Shown here in pieces: positions 33,958 through 44,337 of a stretch of DNA of 64,000 nucleotides (position 1 is the stretch's first letter; every line of letters starts with the position of its first letter). The translations under genes and the position numbers were made by a program. The notes under the pieces are model-generated. The model was not told the DNA's origin. It was given only the letters and a program-made list of their open reading frames with translations, and ran no database searches. Source of the DNA: an uncultured Bacteroidota bacterium (lineage in GTDB: Bacteria > Bacteroidota > Bacteroidia > AKYH767-A > OLB10); the NCBI GenBank assembly GCA_900696575.1, contig CAADHD010000024.1, forward strand, positions 84,287 to 148,286. The letters are read 5' to 3'.

Positions 33958-35877
33958 TCAATCAGCTTTATCATGCAAATATCCGTTGGGCTTAAATCCA
34001 GTTCCTTTGTTTTCATCTTCACCAAGCGAAAGCCTTGAGATGGTCGGACCTTGTCTTGGACTCTCATCAAGTATGATGTTTCGTCTTTTATAGGCAGGTT
34101 CCTTTTCAAGTTCAGCCTGATTGCGCGGATTTAAGTTTGACATGCTTATCTCTTTCAGTTTAAGTATTCGCTGGCGCGATCGGTCAAACAATTCAGCATG
34201 AGGATCAGGTTCTGAAGATTTAATCTGAACTATTACCCCGCCTTCCGGTTCATCAATCTTACGAGTTACTGTAGTCTCTTCAGCTTTTACTTCCGGAATT
34301 TCCTCTACCTGCTTTTCATCTTCGACCATCACCGGTGTAATTTCCGCTTTTGGACTTTCATTTTCTTCAGCAACAACTTCTTCTGTTTTCTCCTCTTCAG
34401 TCTCATTCAAAGAAATTTCAAACTCAAACGGAGCCTCGGTTACGGTAACCGTTTCATAGGTAATTTCTTCTTCCAGTACTTCCATTAAAGGCTCTTCAAC
34501 CTGTTCTGGCGATTCAGGGATTTGCAGTTTGGATTCTGAAATCGGAAGCTCTTGCATAACCTCTGTTGAATGCTCCATAAAAGGCTCCAGCACCATTTTC
34601 TCTTCAGCCCATACTTCTTCCCGTTCAATTAAAACCGGTTCCTCCGGAATCCTTTCTGCTTCGTGCTCTATCAACTCTTCGGTGGTCTCAAGTGAGAAAA
34701 CAACTTTCCCGTCTTCGGTCTCCTTAACTATAATATCCTCGTCAGAAAAACTTACGGGAGGCTTCTCTGTAACTTGTATTTCCTCCTGTTCTGCTTTTAA
34801 AACAGGTTCTAACGGATTCTCAATGTTACCGGCAGGCAATATGTTCACTTCGCTTTTCACTTTTCCGGAAAGATCATAAACCACTTTTTCTCTGGGTTTT
34901 TCTTTATTCTTTTGAGAATTGCTTTTAAAACCTGTGGCAATAATGGTAACAGAAATTTTATCTCCCAATGATTCATCATGGCCCATTCCAAGTATTATAT
35001 CTGCTGTCTGACCCGCTTTGTTTTGCACATATTCATTTATCTGCCCCATTTCATCCATCGTAATTTCGTCTTTGCCGGAAGTAATGTTGAGAAGTATGTA
35101 GCGTGCTCCTTCAATATCGTTATCATTAAGCAAGGGTGAATCAAGGGCAGTTTCCACAGCAGTAACCGCACGGTTGGGACCTTCGGCAATAGCTGAGCCC
35201 ATGATAGCCACACCGCTATCCTTCATCACTGTTTGAACATCGGCAAAATCAACATTGATATGCAGTGTTTCTGAAATGATTTCTGCAATGCTTTTGGCGG
35301 CAACAGAGAGGATATTATCGGCATAAGCGAAAGCTTCACCAATTTTCAGGTTACCATGAATTTCGCGCAGCTTATCATTACAAATAATCAGGAGTGTATC
35401 AACATACTTTTTCAGTTCTTCAATTCCTTCTTCGGCCTGTACTTTTCTTTTCTTTCCTTCAAATTGAAATGGAACAGTAACAATGGCAACAGTAAGTATA
35501 TTCATTTCACGTGCAACCTTTGCAATAACAGGAGCAGCTCCGGTACCGGTTCCACCGCCCATGCCTGCGGTAATGAAGAGCATTTTAGTCTGATTGCCCA
35601 GTATTTTTTTTATTTCATCCAGATTTTCAAGAGCAGAATTGCGTCCCACTTCAGGTATAGAACCCGCCCCGCGTCCATCGGTAAGGCTTTTGCCTAATTG
35701 AATTTTATGAGGAACAGGACTTGTTTCCAGAGCTTGCTCATCGGTATTGCTTACAATAAATTCAACGCCTTTAATGCCGAATTTGTACATGTGATTTACA
35801 GCATTACTTCCGCCTCCTCCTACACCAATTACTTTGATGATGGATGGACGTTCTTTGGTTTGTTCGAATTGTATCAT
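33958..35877 (-). CDS. ftsZ: Cell division protein FtsZ with long acidic C-terminal tail
   Basis: A 639-residue tubulin-like GTPase that forms the Z ring. The nucleotide-binding N-terminus is VIGVGGGGSNAVNHM, and the tubulin signature GGGTGTGAAP is at residues 107-116. The globular core ends near residue 320 (SVTIIATGFKSNSQ). The remaining roughly 310 residues are a Glu/Pro/Val-rich linker and a basic conserved end (EPAYKRRNIILD, then SRLSLGEDENKGTGFKPNGY). FtsZ in Escherichia coli is 383 residues; Bacteroidota versions are longer, and this tail is at the long end. It lies 38 bp after ftsA. Confidence 0.97.
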   Translation of the reverse strand: MIQFEQTKERPSIIKVIGVGGGGSNAVNHMYKFGIKGVEFIVSNTDEQALETSPVPHKIQLGKSLTDGRGAGSIPEVGRNSALENLDEIKKILGNQTKMLFITAGMGGGTGTGAAPVIAKVAREMNILTVAIVTVPFQFEGKKRKVQAEEGIEELKKYVDTLLIICNDKLREIHGNLKIGEAFAYADNILSVAAKSIAEIISETLHINVDFADVQTVMKDSGVAIMGSAIAEGPNRAVTAVETALDSPLLNDNDIEGARYILLNITSGKDEITMDEMGQINEYVQNKAGQTADIILGMGHDESLGDKISVTIIATGFKSNSQKNKEKPREKVVYDLSGKVKSEVNILPAGNIENPLEPVLKAEQEEIQVTEKPPVSFSDEDIIVKETEDGKVVFSLETTEELIEHEAERIPEEPVLIEREEVWAEEKMVLEPFMEHSTEVMQELPISESKLQIPESPEQVEEPLMEVLEEEITYETVTVTEAPFEFEISLNETEEEKTEEVVAEENESPKAEITPVMVEDEKQVEEIPEVKAEETTVTRKIDEPEGGVIVQIKSSEPDPHAELFDRSRQRILKLKEISMSNLNPRNQAELEKEPAYKRRNIILDESPRQGPTISRLSLGEDENKGTGFKPNGYLHDKAD

Positions 35878-35915
35878 GGTGTTTTGTTTTGTTTGATTGA
35901 TTGAGTTTTTGATTA

Positions 35916-37190
35916 TTAGAGTTCACGATCAGAATTGTCATTTTTTAAACCGTCTTTAATGCTTTTAAAGAAGTAGTCGAACCACTTTCCTTTTCTGGCT
36001 TCTGTAGTTTCAGGATGCGATAGACGTTTACCGGTTTTTTCGGCCTCATTAATTCCGCAGATCACTAATCCGACAGCCGTAGCATACATTGGGCTTTTAA
36101 GTTCTTCGTTTCCTTTGGCAAGGTGTTCATTGGGGTAACCGATACGTGTATCAAAACCTGTCATGTACTCAATGAGTTGCGAGAGATGTTTCAGCATAGC
36201 TCCACCACCGGTAACAACCATTCCACCAATGAGCTTCCTTTCAAATCCTGAATTTTTTATTTCGATATAAATGCTCTCAATAATTTCTTCCATTCTTGCC
36301 TGTATGATATGCGCAAGATTTTTTACGGATATTTCTTTGGGCTCTCTTCCGCGCAATCCGGGAATGGAAACAATTTCATTATCTTTCATCTGCTTTGCCA
36401 GGGCCGAACCGAATTTAACTTTCAGTAATTCAGCCTGACTTCGGATGATGGAACATCCTTCCTTGATATCTTCGGTAATTACATTTCCACCAAAGGGGAT
36501 CACTGCCGTATGCCTGATGATATTATCTTGAAAGATGGCTAAATCCGTTGTGCCTCCGCCAATATCAATTAAGGCAACTCCGGCTTCCTTTTCTTCTTCT
36601 GACAAAACCGCTTCTGATGAGGCCAGCGATTCAAGAATTAAATCAACTGAGCGCAAACCTGCTTTAGTTACGCACTTGTTAATGTTTTGCGCTGCAGTAA
36701 CAAGTCCTGAAATAATATGACAGTTGGCTTCAAGCCTGATGCCTGCCATGCCAATAGGGTCTTTAATTCCGCGTTCATTATCAACGGTGAATTCCTGCGG
36801 AATAACATCAATGATTTCTTCTCCAGGCGACATGGCTATTTTGTATAAATCATTTACAATGGCGTCTATATCTTTCTGAGAAATTTCATTACGCTCATTA
36901 TTACGTGTAATCATGCCTGTGTACTGATGGCTTTTTATATGCTGACCGGCAATACCCACATGAACATCACTGATTTCAAGTCCGTATTTTGATTCTACTT
37001 CGGCAATCGCTTCCTTAATGGAAGCAACGGTTTTATCAATGTTGGCAACTACCCCGCGGGTTACGCCAAACGATTCTGATTTACCCATACCGAGTATCTC
37101 AATTTTACCGAATTCATTTCTTCTTCCTGCAATTGCACAGATTTTAGTGGTGCCAATGTCAAGTCCTACAATAATTTGTGATGCTGCCAT
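35916..37190 (-). CDS. ftsA: Cell division protein FtsA
   Basis: An actin-like ATPase that tethers FtsZ to the membrane. From the ATG at 37190 it has about 424 residues; a longer in-frame start (37241) would overlap ftsQ, and residues before MAASQIIVGLDIGTTK do not look like FtsA. Phosphate 1 motif: LDIGTTK. Phosphate 2 motif: IDIGGGTTDLA. The adenosine motif VVTGGGAMLKH is near the C-terminal third. The C-terminus (FFKSIKDGLKN) is amphipathic, fitting a membrane-targeting helix. It lies between ftsQ and ftsZ in the dcw order. Confidence 0.96.
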   Translation of the reverse strand: MAASQIIVGLDIGTTKICAIAGRRNEFGKIEILGMGKSESFGVTRGVVANIDKTVASIKEAIAEVESKYGLEISDVHVGIAGQHIKSHQYTGMITRNNERNEISQKDIDAIVNDLYKIAMSPGEEIIDVIPQEFTVDNERGIKDPIGMAGIRLEANCHIISGLVTAAQNINKCVTKAGLRSVDLILESLASSEAVLSEEEKEAGVALIDIGGGTTDLAIFQDNIIRHTAVIPFGGNVITEDIKEGCSIIRSQAELLKVKFGSALAKQMKDNEIVSIPGLRGREPKEISVKNLAHIIQARMEEIIESIYIEIKNSGFERKLIGGMVVTGGGAMLKHLSQLIEYMTGFDTRIGYPNEHLAKGNEELKSPMYATAVGLVICGINEAEKTGKRLSHPETTEARKGKWFDYFFKSIKDGLKNDNSDREL

Positions 37191-37225
37191 ACCGGGTTTA
37201 TTTGTGTTAGATTGTTTGTTGAGTT

Positions 37226-38050
37226 TTATTTTTTGGTGCAAACGGCCTGATTGACGAATTTCAGATTGATTACCGAATAATCGTTCCAGTTTTTCGCCTT
37301 GAATCCCTGCTGATATAAAATATTAAGATTCTCCAGCTTTTCATTGATTTGTTCAGAGTTACCAAGGATGATGACTTGATCACCAATGCGCGGTATCATT
37401 TCAATATCTCCCATGTCGTTAACATGCAACTGCACAATTTGCGAATTCCAGAAATCAGACTCTGAAATAAACTTTGAAATTTCAAACAAATGCCTGAGTA
37501 CAGAAAAGGAATCAGGAGGTTCGGCCATGCTGACGGAAGCATGTTTGAACATTGACCCGGGTACCCCCGTGGCTACGGGCACATCGGCTGAGTATTCAGA
37601 GGACAAAGGCATAAAAACACCTTCAGTGTCTATGTAAAATTGTTCGTTAAACACATTGATAATCCGCATGAGTGGTATCCGCTGCCTGATATTAAAAATG
37701 ACCTTTCCGTCAATGGATGAAAATACTTCTGCCTCTGAAACGTAGGGATTTGAACGTATCCTATTTTCCAACAAAGCAATGTTGATATCAGCAAGCTTTT
37801 TCCCGACAGGATTCCGCTCAGGCGAGTGCAGCATTTCGAACACATCGCTTTCGCTTACAAATCCAAGCTGGGGTTTGCCTCTGTCAATGATAATTTCAAC
37901 TGAGGAACAAACCGTATTGCTTCTTTCATTACCGGCAACTCCGGCAAAAAGGATAAACAGTACGATGGCCAGCGACCACGCGATTGCTTGCTTGTAAGAT
38001 CGCCACCATGATTTGTTAACAGGCATTTTACCTTTCATTTGAGTGGGCAT
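37226..38050 (-). CDS. ftsQ: Cell division protein FtsQ
   Basis: About 274 residues. A short basic cytoplasmic N-terminus is followed by one transmembrane segment (AIAWSLAIVLFILFAGVAG), a POTRA-like region (IIIDRGKPQLGFVSESDVF) and a beta domain (VPVATGVPGS). It is a bitopic divisome protein that links early and late division proteins. Several ATGs are possible (38050, 38038, 38026); the first two overlap the end of murC and the third starts just after its stop, so the exact start is uncertain. Confidence 0.93.
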   Translation of the reverse strand: MPTQMKGKMPVNKSWWRSYKQAIAWSLAIVLFILFAGVAGNERSNTVCSSVEIIIDRGKPQLGFVSESDVFEMLHSPERNPVGKKLADINIALLENRIRSNPYVSEAEVFSSIDGKVIFNIRQRIPLMRIINVFNEQFYIDTEGVFMPLSSEYSADVPVATGVPGSMFKHASVSMAEPPDSFSVLRHLFEISKFISESDFWNSQIVQLHVNDMGDIEMIPRIGDQVIILGNSEQINEKLENLNILYQQGFKAKNWNDYSVINLKFVNQAVCTKK

Positions 38051-39440
38051 TAAGTTTCCTTTCAAGAATTTTTTTTATTGGCATCACAAGTTTGTCAATA
38101 TCTCCTGCACCGAGAGTAATCAGCACTTCGGTTTTTTCATTTTCAATTTTCAGCAGCACACTTTCAAAACTTTCTATGGTTGCTTTAATACTCAGTTTTT
38201 TTAAAATCAAATCAGAGGTAACTCCATGAATGGGTTTTTCTCTTGCCGGGTAGATAGGCAACAGCCACAAGCTATCAAGCTTGTTTAAACTTTTGGCAAA
38301 TGCATCCGCAAAATCTTTGGTCCTTGAAAATAAATGAGGCTGAAATATCCCTGTAATTTTTTTACCCGGAAAAATCTCACGAACCGAACTTAACGTAGCC
38401 GTTATTTCATCGGGATGATGTGCATAATCATCAATAAAAGAAATGGACGGGTGGTTTATAATAAACTCAAATCTGCGTTTTATTCCTTCAAATAATCCGA
38501 GTGCTGATTTTATTTTTTCATCCGGAACCTTCATCCATTTAGCTACAGCAATGGCGGCCAGTGAATTTTCTACGTTATGATGGCCGGGCATGGTAAGGCT
38601 CACATTCTTCAGTTTTCCGGCTGGATAAATAATATCGTAATGGTATGCCTTGCTGTCTGACTTATGGATTATTGCATGGCAGTCTGCCTGATTGTTCATT
38701 CCATAAGTCCAAATCTCCGCATGGCGAGGCTGAATTTTCAAATCATTTCTTACTATAAGTCTTCCACCGCTTTTTACCTGTGAAGCAAAATCAAGGTAAG
38801 CATCGGTCATGGCTTCATGTGTTTTATAGATGTCAAGATGATCAGGATCCATGGCGGTTATTACTGCACAATCAGGATGAAGCTGCAGAAATGAGCGGTC
38901 ATATTCATCCGCTTCAACAACCACTACAGGACGGCCTATTTCATCTTTTGCATTTCCAATCAACAAGTTGGTATTATAATTTTTGGAGATGCCTCCAAGA
39001 AAGGCAGTGCAATCAACACCTGAATGTTTAAGCACATGGGCTATCATGGTGCTGGTAGTGGTTTTTCCGTGAGTACCTGCTACCGCAATGGTGCATGCCT
39101 GCCGGGTAATGAGGCCCAGCACCTGTGATCTTTTAACCAAGAAGTAGCCCTGCTGCTGAAAATAATTCAGCAATTCACTATCAGCCGGTATAGCCGGAGT
39201 AAAAACTATCAGCGCGCTGTCTTTTTGTTTTGCATCGCAGAAAACTGGCGGCAGCAACTCAGCTTTATCTTCAAACTGAATCTGCATTCCCTCTTTAATC
39301 AGATCATCAGTAAGGGTTGTCGGGGTTTTATCATATCCGGCTACTGTTTTTCCGGCAGCATGAAAAAATCGGGCAAGTGCACTCATGCCGATTCCGCCAA
39401 TGCCGATGAAGTAAACCCTGTTGATGCTTTCGAAATTCAT
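38028..39440 (-). CDS. murC: UDP-N-acetylmuramate-L-alanine ligase MurC
   Basis: A 470-residue cytoplasmic ATP-dependent ligase that adds L-Ala to UDP-MurNAc. The N-terminal Rossmann motif is FIGIGGIGMSALA. The ATP-binding P-loop GTHGKTTT is at residues 122-129; His at the third position separates MurC from the GTNGKTTT of MurD/E. The central ligase signature is VEADEYDRSF. The C-terminal domain starts FEGIKRRFE and contains DDYAHHP. It overlaps murG by 4 bp. Confidence 0.97.
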   Translation of the reverse strand: MNFESINRVYFIGIGGIGMSALARFFHAAGKTVAGYDKTPTTLTDDLIKEGMQIQFEDKAELLPPVFCDAKQKDSALIVFTPAIPADSELLNYFQQQGYFLVKRSQVLGLITRQACTIAVAGTHGKTTTSTMIAHVLKHSGVDCTAFLGGISKNYNTNLLIGNAKDEIGRPVVVVEADEYDRSFLQLHPDCAVITAMDPDHLDIYKTHEAMTDAYLDFASQVKSGGRLIVRNDLKIQPRHAEIWTYGMNNQADCHAIIHKSDSKAYHYDIIYPAGKLKNVSLTMPGHHNVENSLAAIAVAKWMKVPDEKIKSALGLFEGIKRRFEFIINHPSISFIDDYAHHPDEITATLSSVREIFPGKKITGIFQPHLFSRTKDFADAFAKSLNKLDSLWLLPIYPAREKPIHGVTSDLILKKLSIKATIESFESVLLKIENEKTEVLITLGAGDIDKLVMPIKKILERKLNAHSNER

Positions 39441-40564
39441 ACCCCTGAATGTGTTTTTGCTAACAGTAAAACTTCTCTGGCAATCACAGATGCAGCATCA
39501 GGTAAGGCCAGTTTTTTGATATTGGCAGATAGCTGATTCATTCTTTCCTGATCAGAAAGCAATGATTTTATTTCGCTGAACAAAAGATTGTTCAATTCTT
39601 GATCGCGAATCATGATAGCTGCATTTTCTTTAACCAGTGACATGGCATTCATAGCCTGATGGTCTTCAGCTGCAGTAGGCAAAGGCACCAGCATGGCAGG
39701 TTTGCCAATCATGCACAATTCGGAAACAGTACTTGCCCCGGCTCTCGAAACAATTAAATCAGCCAATGCATAAGCAAGGTTCATTCGATTGATGAAATCA
39801 TAAACTTTTACTCTATCCGAAGGTAGCCCCTCCACCGTTTTCTTCGCTTCTTCAAAAAAATACTTTCCGGTTTGCCAGATGATATTTATTCCAAGATTTT
39901 CCAATGAATGAATACTTGCTTTTATTGCCTGGTTAACCGAAAGCGCTCCCTGGCTGCCGCCAACAATCAGCAGAGTTTTGTTGCCCGGTTTCAATCCGAA
40001 GTAACTCAATGCTTCATTCCTTAAGCCTTCGGTTCTTACGGCATCTTCACGCACAGGATTTCCTGTTTTAATGATTTTATCTTTTGGAAAAAAATTTTCC
40101 ATGCCATCAAACGCCACACAGATTTTCTGAACTCTTTTTCCGAGAATTTTATTGGTAAGCCCGGCAAAAGAATTTTGTTCCTGAATAAGGCAGGCAATTC
40201 CCATTTTCGAAGCCATGTAAAGCAGCGGACCACTGGCATAACCTCCAACACCTACGGCAACCTGAGGTTTAAACCGCTTAATAATTTTTCTTGCCTGCAT
40301 TAAACTTGAAATCACTTTGAAAGGAAACAACAGGTTTGCCTTGATGTTATTACGCTGAAGGCCGCTTATCCATAATCCTTCAATGATGTAGCCGGCTTGC
40401 GGAACTTTTTCCATCTCCATTTTTCCTTTGGCACCTACAAAAAGAATTCCTGTTGAGGGTTCTAATTTTTTTATTGCATTAGCAATGGCCACAGCAGGAA
40501 AAATATGACCCCCGGTACCTCCTCCGCTGATGATAATTCTGTATTTATGTGGCAACGGTTGCAA
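39437..40564 (-). CDS. murG: MurG, lipid I N-acetylglucosaminyltransferase
   Basis: A 375-residue GT28-family enzyme that adds GlcNAc to lipid I to make lipid II on the inner membrane face. The glycine-rich loops are ISGGGTGGHIFPA and VGVGGYASGPLL, and the UDP-sugar site is near SRAGASTVSEL. The only usable starts are TTG codons inside the end of ftsW: 40564 (20-bp overlap), or 40555, which gives MPHKYRIIISGGG and fits the family better. TTG initiation is therefore likely. Confidence 0.96.
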   Translation of the reverse strand: MQPLPHKYRIIISGGGTGGHIFPAVAIANAIKKLEPSTGILFVGAKGKMEMEKVPQAGYIIEGLWISGLQRNNIKANLLFPFKVISSLMQARKIIKRFKPQVAVGVGGYASGPLLYMASKMGIACLIQEQNSFAGLTNKILGKRVQKICVAFDGMENFFPKDKIIKTGNPVREDAVRTEGLRNEALSYFGLKPGNKTLLIVGGSQGALSVNQAIKASIHSLENLGINIIWQTGKYFFEEAKKTVEGLPSDRVKVYDFINRMNLAYALADLIVSRAGASTVSELCMIGKPAMLVPLPTAAEDHQAMNAMSLVKENAAIMIRDQELNNLLFSEIKSLLSDQERMNQLSANIKKLALPDAASVIAREVLLLAKTHSGV

Positions 40565-41714
40565 CTTCTCCTCCTTCTGTTTTTTCAGTTTCTCTGCTTA
40601 CACTCAATAAAATACCAATAGCAAGGCTGGTAAACCAAATAGATGTTCCCCCCATACTCAGCATAGGTAACGGCTGGCCTGTAACCGGAAATAGACTAAC
40701 AGCCACTGCCATATTGATTAATGCCTGAAAGACAAGACTGAAACCGCAGCCAATAGCAATAAAGGTTGCGAATGCCCTTGATGTCTTACGCACAATCATG
40801 ATAACCCTGTAAAACAAGGCGAGATACATAAACAGCACAAGCAAACCGCCTGCAAGACCGTACTCTTCAATAATGATGGCATAAATGAAATCGGAATACG
40901 GATGCGGAAGAAAGTTACGCTGAGTTGAACTACCGGGACCTTTTCCGATAATTCCACCGGTTGCAATGGCAATTTTTGCCTGCTGGGTCTGATAGCTTTC
41001 TTTTTCATCTCCCGAAATATGATTTTCAATCCTATTCTGCCAGGTTTTAATTCGCCCGTCATACTTTGTCAAATAGGCTATACCAATAAAAAGCGCCAGG
41101 CCTGCAAATCCAGTGGCAAACAACATCAGGATATATTTACTGCTCACTCTTCCTATAAACATCAGCACCACCGCAGTCATAAAAATAACGGCAGCAGTAG
41201 AAAAATTGGAAGGCAAAATCAATCCGCAAATAAGAATAACGGGTATGATCATAGGCAGAAAAGCAGATTTAAAATCCTTGATATTATCCTGTTTATGAGA
41301 AAGGGAGCGTGCTAAAAACAGAATGAGTGCCACCTTGGCCAGATCGCTGGTTTGAAATGAAAGATTGAGAACGGGCAGTGTAATCCAACGGCTGGCTTCA
41401 TTCAGATTGGTGCCGGCAAACAGGGTAATGATTAATAACGGAACAGCAATGACGATAGCGATCAGCGAAATGCCGGAATAAAAAGTATAGCGCGCACGAT
41501 GTGCAGCATACATAATTCCGAAACCCATCAGAATGATGGCAAAATGTTTCAGTATGTAATACTCCGTATTACCACCCTGGTATTTGTAAGCCAGCGTTCC
41601 CGTAGAACTGTACACAGCCAGTAGAGAAGCAAAAGACAGAAACAATACAATGCCCCAGATGTACTTATCGCCTTTAAAATACCTTTCAATGAATGCCTTC
41701 ATGCTTTCTTTCAT
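40545..41714 (-). CDS. ftsW: FtsW, septal peptidoglycan glycosyltransferase
   Basis: A 389-residue polytopic membrane protein with about ten hydrophobic segments and the SEDS-family C-terminal signature (PVTGQPLPMLSMGGTS). It polymerises lipid II with the class B PBP FtsI, whose gene is in the same operon. The start ATG at 41714 gives MKESMKAF; a second ATG at 41702 is possible. It overlaps murG by 20 bp. Confidence 0.96.
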   Translation of the reverse strand: MKESMKAFIERYFKGDKYIWGIVLFLSFASLLAVYSSTGTLAYKYQGGNTEYYILKHFAIILMGFGIMYAAHRARYTFYSGISLIAIVIAVPLLIITLFAGTNLNEASRWITLPVLNLSFQTSDLAKVALILFLARSLSHKQDNIKDFKSAFLPMIIPVILICGLILPSNFSTAAVIFMTAVVLMFIGRVSSKYILMLFATGFAGLALFIGIAYLTKYDGRIKTWQNRIENHISGDEKESYQTQQAKIAIATGGIIGKGPGSSTQRNFLPHPYSDFIYAIIIEEYGLAGGLLVLFMYLALFYRVIMIVRKTSRAFATFIAIGCGFSLVFQALINMAVAVSLFPVTGQPLPMLSMGGTSIWFTSLAIGILLSVSRETEKTEGGEVATVAT

Positions 41715-41721
41715 TCAGTAA

Positions 41722-43074
41722 TTACAGGGAACGCACCGCTTCTTTGAATTGCCACCCGCGGTCTTCATAACTTTTAAACAAATCAAAACTTGCGCAGGCC
41801 GGTGAAAGAAGAACAGCATCCCCTTTCTTTCCCTTTGCATAGGCAATCTGCACAGCTTCCATAGCGGATGAAGCATCCGTTATATCCTGCACAATACTTT
41901 TAAATGCTTTGTGAATTTTACGATTATCGGTGCCGAGACAAATGATGGCCTTTACCTTCTGTTTTACAAGATCGTTAAGTATGGTGTAATCATTTCCTTT
42001 ATCCACACCGCCTGCAATCCAGATAACAGGTTTCTGCATACTTTCCAGGGCATACCACACCGAGTTGACATTGGTTGCCTTTGAATCATTAATGAATTCA
42101 ATGCCATGAACGATATTGACACGCTCGAGGCGGTGTTCCACGCTCTGAAAATCGGAAAGGCTTTCGCGGATCACTTCGTTTTTAATATCAAGAATTTTAG
42201 CAGCTACAGAGGCAGCCATGCTGTTGTAAAGATTGTGTTTGCCGCGGAGGGCGAGGTCGAAGATTGACATAAGCGTTTGTTTTTCTTGTTGATTTTGTTT
42301 TCTATGGTTAAAAATGATTTGATTGTTTTCGATGCATACGGCCGATGAAGAAGTGCATATCTCAGAAAAAGAGTGAAGGCTACTTTTTACAGTATGTCTT
42401 TTCAATCCCCGGTTGATAGCCTGATCATCAGACCAGAAGATGAAATGGTCGTTTTCTTTTTGATGGAGTGAAATCCTGAATTTGGAATCAATATAACGGT
42501 CAAGCGTGCCGTAACGGTCAAGATGATCAGGGGTGATGTTGAGAAGCACTGCAATGTGTGGTGAAAATGTATCCATATCGTCTAACTGAAAGCTGCTCAG
42601 CTCAAGCACATAATAGTCATGCTCATTCTCAGCAACGGAAAGAGCAAAGCTTTTGCCGATATTACCGGCAAGGCCTGCATTCAATCCTGCTTTTTTAAGA
42701 ATATGATGAGTGAGTGCAGTGGTAGTGGTTTTACCGTTGGTACCGGTTATACCAATAATTTTTGCATTGGTATGCCTGTAAGCAAACTCTATCTCCGAAA
42801 TGACCGGAATGTTTTTTTCGGTCAATGCTTTTACAGTTGCCGATTCGGGAGAAATTCCCGGGCTTTTCACAACGAGTGATGCATTCAGGATTTTATCAAG
42901 CGTATGAACACCTTCTTCAAATTCAATTCCTGAAGCAGAAATAAATTTTCTGTATTTATCAGCCAATATACCCGCATCAGAAAGAAATACTTCATATCCT
43001 TTTTTTGACGCCAGTATGGCAGCACCTGTACCGCTTTCGCCACCTCCTAAAATCACAATTCTTTCTCCGGCCAT
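41722..43074 (-). CDS. murD: UDP-N-acetylmuramoylalanine-D-glutamate ligase MurD
   Basis: A 450-residue cytoplasmic ligase adding D-Glu to UDP-MurNAc-L-Ala. The N-terminal nucleotide-fold glycines are ILGGGESGTGAA. The P-loop GTNGKTTT is at residues 111-118. The central motif LELSSFQLDDM and C-terminal FINDSKATN and LLSPACASFDLF are MurD-specific. It starts ATG, 3 bp after mraY. Confidence 0.97.
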   Translation of the reverse strand: MAGERIVILGGGESGTGAAILASKKGYEVFLSDAGILADKYRKFISASGIEFEEGVHTLDKILNASLVVKSPGISPESATVKALTEKNIPVISEIEFAYRHTNAKIIGITGTNGKTTTTALTHHILKKAGLNAGLAGNIGKSFALSVAENEHDYYVLELSSFQLDDMDTFSPHIAVLLNITPDHLDRYGTLDRYIDSKFRISLHQKENDHFIFWSDDQAINRGLKRHTVKSSLHSFSEICTSSSAVCIENNQIIFNHRKQNQQEKQTLMSIFDLALRGKHNLYNSMAASVAAKILDIKNEVIRESLSDFQSVEHRLERVNIVHGIEFINDSKATNVNSVWYALESMQKPVIWIAGGVDKGNDYTILNDLVKQKVKAIICLGTDNRKIHKAFKSIVQDITDASSAMEAVQIAYAKGKKGDAVLLSPACASFDLFKSYEDRGWQFKEAVRSL

Positions 43075-43077
43075 TCT

Positions 43078-44334
43078 TTATCGAAGTTTAAGAGTGATTA
43101 CACTGATGACAGCCAGAAAAATTCCGACAATCCAGAACCGGGTTACAATTTTTGATTCATGGTAACCGGCTTTCTGAAAATGATGGTGTAAAGGCGACAT
43201 TAGAAAAATTCTGCGGCCTTGTCCATATTTTTTCTTTGTGTATTTGAAATAGGCCACCTGTATCATCACCGAAAGATTCTCAATCAGAAAAATTCCGCAG
43301 ATGACAGGAATGAGCAATTCTTTTCTTACAGCAATAGCAAATGCTGCAATGATTCCACCAAGAGCAAGGCTTCCTGTATCTCCCATGAATACCTGAGCAG
43401 GATAAGAATTGAACCAGAGGAAACCAACACATGCTCCTACAAATGCGCTCATGAATACCATCAGCTCTCCCGTGTTGGGTATGTACATGATGTTGAGATA
43501 ATTTGCAAAAACTGTATTACCCGATACGTATGCAAAAACAGCAAGCACGGTACCTATGATGGCTGAACTGCCTGTTGCGAGGCCGTCAATTCCATCCGTA
43601 ATGTTGGCTCCGTTTGAAACTGCAGTGATAATAAAAATGACAATGGGTATGAAAATCAGCCATGCATAGTCCTTTGCTTTCGCACCCATAAAAGAAAGCA
43701 GCACAGCATAATCAAATTCATTGTTCTTGAAAAACGGGATGGTGGTTTTTGTTGATTTCACATCCTTGCCGGTAAATAATACATTTTCTTTTCCCTGTAA
43801 TTCGTCAATAAGAGTATTACTTCCGCTCCACTGTATGGCCGATTTTTCCATTCGCTCTCTTACCACTACCTGATCACTGAAATAATAAATGCATCCTACA
43901 ATGATTCCCAAACCAATCTGTCCCATCACTTTGAACTTGCCTGCCAGTCCTTTTTTATCTTTTTTAAAAACTTTAATGTAGTCATCAAGAAAACCGATGG
44001 CCCCCATCCAAACGGTTGCAATCAGCATGGTGATGATATAGACGTTATGAAGCTTTGCAAACAGCAGCGTAGGAATAAGAATAGCGCCAAGAATGATTAG
44101 GCCGCCCATAGTGGGTGTACCTTGCTTTTCTTTTTGACCGGATAGCCCGAGGTCACGAATAGACTCGCCAACCTGCTTGCGAAGCAGGTAACGAATGATA
44201 TACCTACCGAGGAATAAAGAAATAATCAGGGAAAAGATTATTGACATGGAAGCACGGAAAGAGATGTAGCGGAACAGACCGGCACCCGGGATATCGAATT
44301 GCTTGTCAAGAAAGTCGAAGAGGTAGTAGAGCAC
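43078..44334 (-). CDS. mraY: MraY, phospho-MurNAc-pentapeptide translocase
   Basis: A 418-residue polytopic membrane enzyme that transfers phospho-MurNAc-pentapeptide to undecaprenyl phosphate (lipid I). Conserved motifs are GTPTMGG, the Asp pair in [33 protein letters not shown] and a C-terminal [11 protein letters not shown]. The start is GTG at 44334, 3 bp after the murE stop. A hydrophilic insert of about 70 residues between the DDY and DGIDGL motifs lengthens it relative to the Escherichia coli enzyme (360); such longer versions are known in Bacteroidota. Confidence 0.96.
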   Translation of the reverse strand: MLYYLFDFLDKQFDIPGAGLFRYISFRASMSIIFSLIISLFLGRYIIRYLLRKQVGESIRDLGLSGQKEKQGTPTMGGLIILGAILIPTLLFAKLHNVYIITMLIATVWMGAIGFLDDYIKVFKKDKKGLAGKFKVMGQIGLGIIVGCIYYFSDQVVVRERMEKSAIQWSGSNTLIDELQGKENVLFTGKDVKSTKTTIPFFKNNEFDYAVLLSFMGAKAKDYAWLIFIPIVIFIITAVSNGANITDGIDGLATGSSAIIGTVLAVFAYVSGNTVFANYLNIMYIPNTGELMVFMSAFVGACVGFLWFNSYPAQVFMGDTGSLALGGIIAAFAIAVRKELLIPVICGIFLIENLSVMIQVAYFKYTKKKYGQGRRIFLMSPLHHHFQKAGYHESKIVTRFWIVGIFLAVISVITLKLR

Positions 44335-44337
44335 GGG

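Noticed and set aside
37191..37241. 17-residue N-terminal extension of FtsA
   Set aside because: It would overlap the ftsQ end, and the added residues do not resemble FtsA; the ATG at 37190 is preferred.
37561..37580. CCCGTGGCTACGGG palindrome in ftsQ, considered as a third copy of the 53.5-kb repeat
   Set aside because: It shares only a few bases, lacks the AAAGGGCG half, and lies in conserved coding sequence.
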